A DNA stretch of 64,000 bases, from NCBI GenBank assembly GCA_050729515.1, contig JBOHLG010000004.1, positions 1 to 64,000 on the forward strand. Direction: 5' to 3'. Under the pieces are notes generated by a model. It did not search any database, had not been told where the DNA came from, and saw only the letters and a program-made list of their open reading frames with translations. Both the position numbers and the translations under genes were made by a program. Positions 1 through 7,507 of this stretch are shown here, piece by piece (position 1 is the first letter of the stretch; the number at the start of each line of letters is the position of its first letter). The DNA comes from Acaudatibacter sp050729515. Its GTDB lineage: Bacteria; Pseudomonadota; Alphaproteobacteria; Caulobacterales; Caulobacteraceae.

Positions 1-246
1 GCCCTCCCGCGCCTCAAGGCCATCCTCGCCCTGGGCGAAGTGGCTAGGCGCAATGTGCTGAAAGCCCTTGGCTTTCCGGCTTCGGCCGGACCGCGCGGCC
101 ACGGCGCGGTCGTCAAGGCCGGGCCCTACACTCTCGTCTCGAGCTACCACTGCTCGCGGCTCAACACCAACACCGGCCGCCTGACCCCCGCAATGTTCCA
201 AGCCGCCGTCATCGCCGCGAGGACGGCGATCGAGGCGAGGCCCTGA
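1..246 (+). CDS. Uracil-DNA glycosylase, family 5 (UdgB-like), C-terminal part
   Basis: The reading frame is open from base 1, so the gene begins outside the window; about 81 C-terminal residues are visible. The segment RLKAILALGEVARRNVLKAL followed by YHCSRLNTNTGRLTP matches the C-terminal part of family-5 uracil-DNA glycosylases. These are 4Fe-4S enzymes that excise uracil from DNA at the start of base-excision repair. The histidine in SYHCSR lies in the conserved motif 2 of that family. The Fe-S cysteines and the catalytic N-terminal half are not visible. It ends two bases before the convergent ParE stop codon. Assignment rests on motif recognition only. Confidence 0.8.
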   Translation, partial: ALPRLKAILALGEVARRNVLKALGFPASAGPRGHGAVVKAGPYTLVSSYHCSRLNTNTGRLTPAMFQAAVIAARTAIEARP

Positions 247-248
247 GA

Positions 249-563
249 TCAGGATCCAGAGAAGGGACGCAGGACTTCGCCGAGGTTGCGCGCCCCGTGA
301 ACGACGCGGACAATGAGCGGCGGGCGCCTCTCAGCGTTGTAGACGAGCACATACGAAAACCCGGGAACCCCGATGAAGCGGTAGGGCGCCGGAGCAAGGT
401 CCGGACGCTCCGCTCCGCTCTTGGGAAATGTCGCGATGTGTTCGGCGACTTTGGCCACCCCGGCGCGGAGCGCCCGCGCGGCCCCAGAACTGTCCTTGGC
501 GATCCAGCGGGTCGCCTCTTGGAGTTCGGTGAGGGCCCTTGGCGTGAGCCGAGCCGGGCTCAA
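249..563 (-). CDS. parE: ParE/RelE-family toxin of a type II toxin-antitoxin pair
   Basis: A 104-residue basic protein with the ParE/RelE fold pattern: an N-terminal helical hairpin (LTPRALTELQEATRWIA), then beta strands including YRFIGVPGFSYVLVYN and the C-terminal strand IVRVVHGARNLGEVL. ParE toxins usually poison DNA gyrase; other members cleave mRNA, and the sequence does not decide which applies here. The start is TTG, overlapping the antitoxin stop codon (TTGA), so translation is probably coupled to the antitoxin. Length and gene order (antitoxin first) are normal for parDE. Confidence 0.88.
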   Translation of the reverse strand: MSPARLTPRALTELQEATRWIAKDSSGAARALRAGVAKVAEHIATFPKSGAERPDLAPAPYRFIGVPGFSYVLVYNAERRPPLIVRVVHGARNLGEVLRPFSGS

Positions 564-823
564 CCGCCAGGCTCGACGCCCGCCTCGACAATGATCCGGT
601 CCATCGCGCCGAGCGCGTCCTCGAGCGAAATCGAGCCCGTCCGGTCCGCTTCGGCCTCGGCAGTCTTCAACGAGGCGAGGAACGCCGCTCTCTGCTCCTC
701 CGCCAGCTGAAGCATTCGAAGTCCCGAGCGGACCACCTCGCTGACGTTGTTGTAACGACCTTCCTCGACGCAGGCGTTGGCGAAGCGCTCGAGTTCAGGG
801 CTTAGATTGACGTTTGTGCCCAT
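560..823 (-). CDS. parD: ParD-family antitoxin (CopG/ribbon-helix-helix)
   Basis: An 87-residue protein starting MGTNVNLSPELERFANACV, with SEVVRSGLRML as the ribbon-helix-helix DNA-binding part and an acidic C-terminal tail (SISLEDALGAMDRII) that would wrap the toxin. The open frame extends 25 codons further upstream, but the ATG at 823 fits the family length and puts the palindrome at 834-850 immediately upstream, where ParD autoregulates. It overlaps parE by four bases. Confidence 0.88.
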   Translation of the reverse strand: MGTNVNLSPELERFANACVEEGRYNNVSEVVRSGLRMLQLAEEQRAAFLASLKTAEAEADRTGSISLEDALGAMDRIIVEAGVEPGG

Positions 824-833
824 GGAACCGCCT

Positions 834-850
834 ATATCAATATTTGATAT
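834..850. promoter_or_regulatory. Inverted-repeat operator upstream of parDE
   Basis: The two 7-base arms ATATCAA and TTGATAT are exact reverse complements around a 3-base TAT spacer, eleven bases upstream of the parD start. It is very AT-rich in a GC-rich surrounding. This is the expected place and size for ParD (ribbon-helix-helix) autorepression. Binding itself is inferred. Confidence 0.65.
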
Positions 851-894
851 GAAGGTGGCGAGCTTCGCAGGAGTTTGCAAGCCGCCGCCGCGAC

Positions 895-1350
895 TCACCC
901 CTTCTCGCGCATCAGCCGGCCCTGCTCGCGCTTCCAGTCGCGTTCGGCCTCCGCGGCGCGCTTGTCGACCGTGCGCTTGCCCCGGGCCAGCGCCAACTCG
1001 AGCTTGGCGAGCCCTTTGTCGTTGAAATAGAGCCGTAGGGGGACAAGGGTGCGGCCCTGGCGGCGCACCGCGCCCATGAGCCGTTCGATCTCGCGCCGAT
1101 GGAGAAGGAGCCGGCGCTGGCGGCGCGGCTCGTGGTTGAAGCGGTTCGCCCCCGCATAGGGCGGGATGTCGGCATTGATGAGCATGATCTCGCGCCCCTC
1201 GGGATGGGCGTAGGACTCGGCGATCGACGCCTTTCCGGCCCGGAGCGACTTCACCTCCGATCCGGTGAGGGCGAGGCCCGCCTCGAAGCGTTCCTCGAGG
1301 AAATAGTCGAACCTCGCCCGGCGGTTCTCGGCGATCAGCTTGCCGCTCAA
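895..1350 (-). CDS. smpB: SsrA-binding protein SmpB
   Basis: About 151 residues covering the whole SmpB family: IAENRRARFDYFLEERFEAG, LTGSEVKSLRAGKASI, GREIMLINADIPPY, and the basic tail KRTVDKRAAEAERDWKRE. SmpB brings tmRNA to stalled ribosomes for trans-translation. I chose TTG at 1350 as start: it overlaps the dapA stop (TTGA) and gives the standard N-terminus. The frame is open further upstream inside dapA, but that part is antisense-like and not SmpB. The gene lies directly behind dapA in one transcript. Confidence 0.95.
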   Translation of the reverse strand: MSGKLIAENRRARFDYFLEERFEAGLALTGSEVKSLRAGKASIAESYAHPEGREIMLINADIPPYAGANRFNHEPRRQRRLLLHRREIERLMGAVRRQGRTLVPLRLYFNDKGLAKLELALARGKRTVDKRAAEAERDWKREQGRLMREKG

Positions 1351-2237
1351 GCGTCCGCCCCCGCCTCCCCCATCGCCGCGGCGATTTCCGCCCTCGCGGC
1401 CTCCGCGCACGGCGAGAGGGGAAGGCGCACCTCCTCGGTGCAAAGGCCCAGGCGCGCCAGGGCGAACTTGGTCGGGGCCGGCGAGGCGTCCATGAAAAGC
1501 GCCTTGTGGAGGCGGATGAGGCGCCTCTCCATCACGCGGGCGGCCGCAAAATCGCCGGCGAGGCACGCCTCGGCGAAACGCGCAAAGGCGCCGGGGGCGA
1601 TGTTGGCGGTGACTGAAATGCAGCCCACCCCGCCATGGGCCATGTAGCCGAGCGCGCTCGAATCATCTCCGGAGAGGAGAATCCAGTCCTTCCCGCAGGC
1701 CTTGGCCTGGAGGCTCGGCCTCGACATGTCGCCGGTGGCGTCCTTGACCCCCACGATGTTGGAAAGGCGGGCCAGCCGCGCCAGAGTCTCGTTGGAGATG
1801 TCGATGCTCGTCCGCGAGGGCACATTGTAGACAAGGACCGGAAGGTCCACCGCCTCGGCGATCGCGGCATAGTGGCGGAAGAGGCCTTCCTGGCTGGGCC
1901 GATTGTAATAGGGCGTGACGACGAGGGCCGCGTCGGCCCCCACGTCCCTGGCGTGACGCACGAGGTCGATCGCCTCGGCGGTGGAGTTCGAGCCGGCCCC
2001 GGCGATGACCGGCACCGCGCCCGCCGCGGCGCTCACGCAGATCTCCACCACCTTCCTGTGCTCCTCGTGGCTGAGCGTCGCCGTCTCGCCGGTCGTCCCC
2101 ACCGGGACGAGGCCATGGACGCCGGCGGCGATCTGCCTTGCGACGAGGCGCTCCAGCGCCGCCTCATCGAGCGCGCCGGAGCGGAAAGGGGTGACGAGCG
2201 CCGTAATGGCGCCTCGGATTCGCTCTAGCGCCCTCAT
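1347..2237 (-). CDS. dapA: 4-hydroxy-tetrahydrodipicolinate synthase
   Basis: A 296-residue class I aldolase barrel. It condenses pyruvate with aspartate semialdehyde, the first committed step of lysine and diaminopimelate synthesis. Visible motifs: GAITALVTPF at the N-terminus, VPVGTTGETATLS (pyruvate-binding), VVTPYYNRPSQEGL, VLVYNVPSRTSID (active-site Tyr), and IVGVKDATGD with the Schiff-base lysine. The ATG at 2237 gives the family length; the frame is open further upstream but antisense to slt. It is cotranscribed with smpB and divergent from slt. Confidence 0.96.
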   Translation of the reverse strand: MRALERIRGAITALVTPFRSGALDEAALERLVARQIAAGVHGLVPVGTTGETATLSHEEHRKVVEICVSAAAGAVPVIAGAGSNSTAEAIDLVRHARDVGADAALVVTPYYNRPSQEGLFRHYAAIAEAVDLPVLVYNVPSRTSIDISNETLARLARLSNIVGVKDATGDMSRPSLQAKACGKDWILLSGDDSSALGYMAHGGVGCISVTANIAPGAFARFAEACLAGDFAAARVMERRLIRLHKALFMDASPAPTKFALARLGLCTEEVRLPLSPCAEAARAEIAAAMGEAGADA

Positions 2238-2477
2238 CCTTCGGGCCCGCAATTTGCACGAACATCGGAATTTGGGGCATTGCGCGAAGGGGCGTCGGTC
2301 ATGGTGAAAGTGCACAAGCGCGTGATGGCGCCCTGGTGGAGTTTGCGCTCGAAAACCTCCTGGCAATATGTCGGGCCGAAAGGATGGGGGCAACCTCGCG
2401 CGATCCGCGGGGCCCTCGATCAAGGAGGACTGCGGATAGCTAGGCGCGCGCAACGGTGGATTCTTCTGGCTTCGGCT
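2238..2477. promoter_or_regulatory. Divergent intergenic region dapA / slt
   Basis: This region of about 240 bases separates the dapA start from the assigned slt start and must carry both promoters. I could not pick out convincing -35/-10 boxes. The slt frame stays open through it, so part may in fact be the slt signal-peptide coding region. A GGAGGA run at 2424-2429 could be the true ribosome-binding site for a non-ATG start. Confidence 0.4.
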
Positions 2478-4553
2478 ATGACTCTTGTCTCGGCCGGCCT
2501 TGTCGCCGCCCAGCCGCTTGGCCAGCCGCTCGACGATCTGCCGGCGAGCGGCGCGGCGCCGGTCCAGGCAGTCCCCTATTATCAGGTCCAGCCCACCCAG
2601 GCGCTTGAGGACATCCTTCGCGCGTCCGAGCGCGGCGATGGCGGGACCATCCGCGCCGAGATGGCCAACCTCACCGATCCCATCGAGCGCGACATCGCGC
2701 TCTGGGCCCTCGTCCACGCTGCGCCCGCCGATCTTTCCTTCGCCGAAGCCGATCTCGCCCGCCGTTCGCTCGCCCGATGGCCCCGTGAGGCGGAGCGCGA
2801 GCGCGCCGCTGAGAATCTCCTCGATCAATCCGGCTTCAGTCCCCAGGAGGTGATCGCCTGGTTCGCCGGACGCCAACCCCAGACAGGCCGTGGCGCCCTC
2901 GCACTTTCCTCAGCCCTTGAATCCACCGGCCAGACGGTCGCGGCGGCCGATCTCGTCCGAACCGCCTGGCGGACAATGCCGTTCGGCATCGAGGAGCAGG
3001 AGGCCATTCTCGCTAAGTTCGGCGGCGTCCTCACCAGCGCCGACGACATCGCCCGCGAGGATCTCCTTCTTTACGGCGAGCAGGGACCGGCGGCCGAGGA
3101 CATGCTCCGTCTGCTCCCCGCCGACCAGCAGGCCCTCGCGGAAGCCCGGATGGCCATTCGGAAGGGCGCGAGCGACTGGCAGAGCCTGGTGGCGGCCCTG
3201 CCGATCAATCTTCAGTCTTCGCCGGGCCTCGTTTTCGAGGAGGCGGTCCGGGACCGCCAGGAGGACCAGATCGGCTCGGCCCTGGCCCTCGCCCAATATC
3301 TTCCCACCGACAACCCCGATCAGAAGGCAGCCGCGCGGTTCTGGAAACACGGCGATCTCGTCTCCGACGCCCTCCAACTCGGGAATTTCCAGGCCGCCTA
3401 TCAGATCGCCGCCCACTCTGGCCTCACAAGCGGCCCCGAAGCGGCCGGAGCGGAATTCACCGCCGGCTGGATCGCGTTGACGAGGCTGAACAATCCGAAG
3501 CTCGCCGACGCCCACTTCGCCCGCCTCCAGGTCCTTGGCCGCACCCCGATCACTCTGGGGCGGGCCTACTACTGGCGCGGACGGGCGGCCCAGGCGATGG
3601 GCGATCCGGTCGGCGCGCAGTACTATTTCGGCCTCGGCGCGCGCTACATCACCACCTTCTATGGCCAGCTCTCCGCCGCCGAGGCCGGGATCACCCGCAT
3701 TTCCCTTCCTCATGACCCGGTCATCACCCAGGCCGACCGCGACGCCTTCAACGCCCAAAGCGCGGTGAGCGCGGCCAGGATGATCGCCGACATCGGTGAC
3801 AAGAAGGTCTTTTGCGCCTTCGTCGCCGAGCTCGCCGACACCATGACCGATCCGGTTCAGGAGGCCCAGCTCGTCGACATGGCCCGGGCCTACGGCGACG
3901 CCTCGAGCGCCATGCGGGTGGTGCGCAACGCCGCCGAGCACGACGTCGTCCTCGCCGACCGCGGCTATCCCCTCGCCGTCCCGCCGATCGTCGGGGGCGC
4001 GCCGGAGACGCCGTTCATCCTGGGCGTCGTGCGCCAGGAGTCGAGTTTCAATCCCCAGGCCCGCTCCGGCGCCGGCGCCCGCGGCATGATGCAGCTCATG
4101 CCGGCGACTGCGGCCATCGAGGCCCGCCGCATCGGGGTCTCCTATTCTCCCGATGAACTCTCCGATCCCTCCTACAATATGGAGCTGGGCTCGGCCTTCC
4201 TGGGCCAGCTGGTTGGCGACTTTTCCGGCTCTTACGTCATGGCCGCGGCGGCCTACAACGCCGGTCCAGGCCGTCCAGCCTCGTGGGCGACAGTGTGCGG
4301 CGATCCCAGAAGTCCCAACGTCGATCCGGTGAACTTCATCGAGTGCATCCCCTTCCACGAGACCCGCAACTACGTCATGCGGGTGATCGAGGCGACCGAG
4401 GTCTACCGCGCCCGCCTCAACGGCGGCTCGGCCCCGCTCGAGATCACCCAGGACCTGAGGCGCGGCGCTTACACCCTGCTTCCCGTGACGCCTTCGGCCC
4501 CCTCCCCGATCACCACCAGCCTCGCCACGCAGGTTTCACAGCCGAGTTCCTGA
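2478..4553 (+). CDS. slt: Soluble lytic murein transglycosylase (Slt70-like)
   Basis: A periplasmic muramidase of about 691 residues that cleaves the glycan strand of peptidoglycan, releasing 1,6-anhydro-MurNAc ends. A long alpha-helical superhelix (Slt U-domain type) is followed by a C-terminal SLT domain with FILGVVRQESSFNPQARSGA (catalytic Glu near residue 521), GARGMMQLMPATA and AAAAYNAGPGRP. Start is uncertain: ATG 2478 begins MTLVSAGLVAAQP, a short signal peptide. The in-frame residues just upstream (RIARRAQRWILLASA) would make a much better n-region and h-region, so a non-ATG start near 2430 is possible. It is followed by Rhs remnants on the other strand. Confidence 0.9.
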   Translation: MTLVSAGLVAAQPLGQPLDDLPASGAAPVQAVPYYQVQPTQALEDILRASERGDGGTIRAEMANLTDPIERDIALWALVHAAPADLSFAEADLARRSLARWPREAERERAAENLLDQSGFSPQEVIAWFAGRQPQTGRGALALSSALESTGQTVAAADLVRTAWRTMPFGIEEQEAILAKFGGVLTSADDIAREDLLLYGEQGPAAEDMLRLLPADQQALAEARMAIRKGASDWQSLVAALPINLQSSPGLVFEEAVRDRQEDQIGSALALAQYLPTDNPDQKAAARFWKHGDLVSDALQLGNFQAAYQIAAHSGLTSGPEAAGAEFTAGWIALTRLNNPKLADAHFARLQVLGRTPITLGRAYYWRGRAAQAMGDPVGAQYYFGLGARYITTFYGQLSAAEAGITRISLPHDPVITQADRDAFNAQSAVSAARMIADIGDKKVFCAFVAELADTMTDPVQEAQLVDMARAYGDASSAMRVVRNAAEHDVVLADRGYPLAVPPIVGGAPETPFILGVVRQESSFNPQARSGAGARGMMQLMPATAAIEARRIGVSYSPDELSDPSYNMELGSAFLGQLVGDFSGSYVMAAAAYNAGPGRPASWATVCGDPRSPNVDPVNFIECIPFHETRNYVMRVIEATEVYRARLNGGSAPLEITQDLRRGAYTLLPVTPSAPSPITTSLATQVSQPSS

Positions 4554-4619
4554 ACCGCGCAAGGCGCCGCCTTCTTCTCGTCCCTCGCGCTTCAGCGCGG
4601 GGGAGGTGGATGCGACGCC

Positions 4620-5550
4620 GGCTTAAGAGCCGGGGGAGCGATGGCGCTGCGGCGGCCGAGATCGTCGTAGCTATAGCCCGCGAGCAGGGGCCCGTCGTCA
4701 GGTCGCCTGTGTCGGGGTTGTAGTCAGTCCAGCACCTGTCGGCGACGCAATAGGTCTTCTCCGTCATCGGCTGGGAGGCTTCGGTGGCCATCCCGCTGGG
4801 ATCGGTCTGGTTGACCGGATCGTTCCCGGCGTAGGCGTAGAGGTTGAGGTCGCTCGCATAGCCCGCCGGGTCGGTTTGCAGGAATCGCCCCAGCCCTAGC
4901 GAATAGGCCCTCGCCTTGTAGTCGTAGAGCCCGGCCTCGGGGAGGAACACCTGGCCGGTGTAGCGGTAGCGGGGCGCGTTACCGCCTCCGCCTGCCGACG
5001 GGAAGCCGTACTCGTCATAGTCGTAGGTCATGATCGCCTGGCCCGCGGCGCTGGAATAGGCGATGGTCGATCCCAGAGCGTCCGCAGCCAGCCACTCGGG
5101 GGTTCCTCGCCGGAGCCATAGTACCACAGGAGCGCCTCGTCGGGGTCCGGGCCCGGGATGTAGCGACCAGAGCATGCCCGCGGGCCGGCCGCTGGCCGGA
5201 CCCGGGGGATCGATCCGGACTGGTATTCCCCAACCAGCATCGATCCCGAATAGAGGAAATTCGAGGTCTCGCCGCCGGTCGGCGTCGAGCTGGCGAGCCG
5301 GCCGAGTGGATCGTAGGTGAAGCTCACCGCCGAGCTTGGTCCGGGCTCGGGGAGCGCGCCGGAGCCGGAGATGGTGGTGTACTGGTTGAGGCCGTTCACA
5401 GCGTAGGTCCGCGAGGTCGCCGAAGGCTGATAGGTGTAGGCGTCGTTGGTCGCCGCGCGCGAGACGATCTCGTTGGCGGGATATAGCCTGGAGAAGGTGA
5501 GGTCGTTGGAAGTGGCGGGACGGGTCAGCTGAAGCGCCAGCCATTTGCGC
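4620..5550 (-). pseudogene. Rhs/YD-repeat core fragment B, frameshifted
   Basis: In the first part (about 5545 to 5100) the frame reads LTRPATSNDLTFSRLYPANE, NGLNQYTTISGSG and FTYDPLGRLASSTPTGG, which are YD repeats. Near 5100 homology jumps to a second frame: DALGSTIAYSSAAGQAI, YRYTGQVFLPEAGLYDYKAR, FLQTDPAGYASDLNLYAYAG and NDPVNQTDPSG, the classical end of an Rhs core. Beyond the DPSG boundary only a short tip remains. Around 4700-4640 another frame gives AGYSYDDLGRRSAIA, a further YD repeat left over from a different core copy. No intact start exists. The 5' end runs into the tail of the small membrane-protein gene at 5525-5830, a typical recombination junction. Confidence 0.85.
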
Positions 5551-5830
5551 GAATGATGTCAACCAGGACGCACAGGCCCCAGACGCCAAGAATCGCTATC
5601 CACGCGTAAACATAGACGTTTGACCTCAGAAATACTGCCAACGCAGATGCGCCCCACGCCAGCACCGCGAACAGAGTCCTCGGAAGGCGCACAACACCAT
5701 ACCGCCGCCAAAACTGTTCTGATGGCACCTTTGACTGAGTGATCCAGCGGTAATGGAACGGAATGACGCGCTCCATCACCGGAATTAAAACTGCGATGAC
5801 GAGAATTGGCAGGACAATCTTCGTCAGCAT
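5525..5830 (-). CDS. Small integral membrane protein, candidate Rhs immunity protein
   Basis: A 101-residue protein starting MLTKIVLPILVIAVLIPVME. It has three hydrophobic segments (about residues 3-20, 52-68 and 72-92) and a basic loop, WRRYGVVRLPRTL. I do not recognise the family. It lies between the hydrophobic tip of Rhs fragment A (58 bases upstream, same strand) and the recombined core fragment B (downstream). Its base composition is visibly more AT-rich than the neighbours. In Rhs loci this slot holds the cognate immunity gene of the preceding tip, which is the basis for the inference. The frame is intact. Confidence 0.6.
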   Translation of the reverse strand: MLTKIVLPILVIAVLIPVMERVIPFHYRWITQSKVPSEQFWRRYGVVRLPRTLFAVLAWGASALAVFLRSNVYVYAWIAILGVWGLCVLVDIIRANGWRFS

Positions 5831-5888
5831 GGGGGCGCCGCCACCCTGTTTTGCGTAGCAGTTGCTTCACGGAAGAGAGCGGGCGCCT

Positions 5889-6314
5889 TCAAGAGTCGGT
5901 CCCAACGCCAGTCAGCTCTCCGACGACCCCGACGGCGACGTTCCCCCAATGCCCACCAAGACCATTCGCGCCTATCGAGACGAGGCCCGCTACTTCGGAA
6001 ACAACATCGGACACCCCTGCTGTGGGCACCGCCACCACCGCCCCGGGGCCGCTGTCGGCGGCAATTCCGAGCGAAGCCGTGGTGAGTTTGTTATTTCCAT
6101 CGGCGACCGTCTGGACCAGCCCGTCTCCCGTATAGGTCAGGGTCTCGTATCTTATCTGATTGGGGCTGAGATAGCCGAGGGTGAGCTGGGTCAACTCGTT
6201 TGCCGCATCATAGGTGCGGAGCGCGATCCGATCGGGTCCTACCGAACCGGCGGTCCCGAGCCGGCACGCCGAGGCCGGCGGCGAGGAGAAGGAGGCAGGC
6301 GAAGCAAAACCCAC
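5889..6314 (-). pseudogene. Rhs core fragment A with hydrophobic C-terminal tip
   Basis: The frame is open for 141 residues from a GTG at 6314. After about 30 unconvincing residues come RTYDAANELTQLTLGYLSPN and TYTGDGLVQTVADGNNKLTT, which are Rhs/YD-repeat sequence. They are followed by a Gly/Ala/Val-rich hydrophobic stretch (SLGIAADSGPGAVVAVPTAG, VVSEVAGLVSIGANGLGGHW) and a stop. That hydrophobic stretch resembles the pre-toxin region found after Rhs cores. The usual DPxG core end is missing, so this is a truncated orphan piece rather than a working Rhs protein. Confidence 0.65.
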
Positions 6315-6371
6315 AGAAAACTCGGTCTAGGATCGTCACTCGCCCAACTGAGCGAAGGATTAGAAGACTTA

Positions 6372-6567
6372 CTATCTCAGCTGGACAATAGCAACGGCGG
6401 CTATCGTTAGAATCACGGACTCAACCGTATTCACGATCTCGGGCCTGAGAGAGGCTCCCTCTTTGTCTCAGTGAAAGGTATTTGATGCCCGCCAAATGCG
6501 TCGCGATACAGGCCGCACTTCCGACAAGAAACGCGGATAGATTCTCGACAACAAGTCGCTCCGTCAT
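6372..6567 (-). pseudogene. Broken small two-helix membrane protein
   Basis: An ATG at 6567 opens a 48-codon frame, MTERLVVENLSAFLVGSAAC..., with one transmembrane segment, ending at a TGA at 6421. In the next frame, overlapping it, a GTG at 6432-6434 gives VNTVESVILTIAAVAIVQLR and a stop at 6372: a second clean transmembrane segment. One frameshift would join them into a two-helix protein of about 65 residues. The stretch is AT-rich relative to the surroundings and sits just upstream of Rhs fragment A, so it may be a decayed immunity gene of a lost tip. Short and without homology evidence. Confidence 0.4.
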
Positions 6568-6603
6568 TGTCCCTTCGATCCGTAACTCTCAGCTACAACC
6601 TGA

Positions 6604-7422
6604 TCTCGTCTCTGCGTAGTAGACGATAACATCCACCACGGCCCCAACCACCACCCCACCGACGCCGCCGGGGCCATCACCTATGGTCCCTACACCACCA
6701 TTGTTCCGGCGGGTAAGAACGTCGCGGTCTGGAAGCTCTCGATTGATTCAAACTCGCCGCCGGACGGAGGGACGATCCTCACCCTCGACGTCAACGACGC
6801 CACCAAGAGCACCGCGCTCGCCTCGCTCCCGCTTCAGCGCACGGCCTGGGCCCTCCCAAACGACTTCGAGTTCTTCTATCTCCCCTTCACCCTCCCCGCG
6901 GCCGACGCCGGCGACCTCATCGAGAACCGCACCTGGTTTGAGTCCTACGCTACGGTGAAGGTGCAAAGGCTGGGGCTCGCCGTCTCGGCCCTGATGGGAA
7001 CCCAGGTTCCTCAGACTCTCACCGAGACCTGGGCGGCGACCGCCCTTCCCCACCAGGTGGGCTTCGCCGACGGCGGCGGCTGGGCGGGAAACACCTCGAC
7101 AGCTCAGGGCCACCTCACCTACGGCCCCTATGTGACGACCGTCTCCAACGGAAGTCACGTCGCGGTCTGGCAGCTGATGATCGACAACAACACCCAGCCT
7201 GATGGCCTCGACATGGTGCGCCTGGAGGTCAACGACGCGACCGCCGGCTACGAGCTCGCTGCGCGCTCGCTCACCCGCGAGGCGTGGACCGCGACCATGA
7301 CATATCAGGAGTTCGGCGTTCCCTTCACCCTGCCGGCCGGTCACGCCGGCGACGAGCTCGAGTTCCGGACTTTGTTTTACCCCTACAGCTACATCCGGGT
7401 GGGCGAGGTCGGCTACCAGTAG
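6604..7422 (+). pseudogene. Tandem beta-sandwich repeat protein, 5'-truncated
   Basis: The frame is open from just after a stop at 6601 to 7422 but has no start codon near its beginning; the first possible one is GTG 6955. Two repeats are clear. The first has ITYGPYTTIVPAGKNVAVWK, LTLDVNDATKSTALASLPLQ and FEFFYLPFTLPAADAGDLIE. The second has LTYGPYVTTVSNGSHVAVWQ, VRLEVNDATAGYELAARSLT and FGVPFTLPAGHAGDELEFRT. The alternating hydrophobic pattern suggests a jelly-roll, carbohydrate-binding-like domain. The N-terminal part was probably lost when the Rhs material was inserted alongside. Function is not known. Confidence 0.6.
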
Positions 7423-7507
7423 CTCTTAGCCGCGAGTCGGGCCAAGGTGGGTCGGCACCGGTCTAACTGGACTTGCCCGGCGACGCGGCCTCAAATTGGG
7501 CCTCCGA

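Noticed and set aside
1351..1566. N-terminal extension of SmpB into dapA
   Set aside because: The extra 72 residues are a Gly/Arg/Pro-rich shadow of dapA; SmpB begins at the TTG overlapping the dapA stop.
2910..4358. 482-codon open frame antisense to slt
   Set aside because: Shadow frame of a GC-rich gene; Gly/Arg/Asp-rich low-complexity translation with no motif.
4580..4633. Rho-independent terminator after slt
   Set aside because: Two hairpins are visible (one perfect CCGGCT-TAAG-AGCCGG at 4618-4633) but neither is followed by a T-run on either strand.
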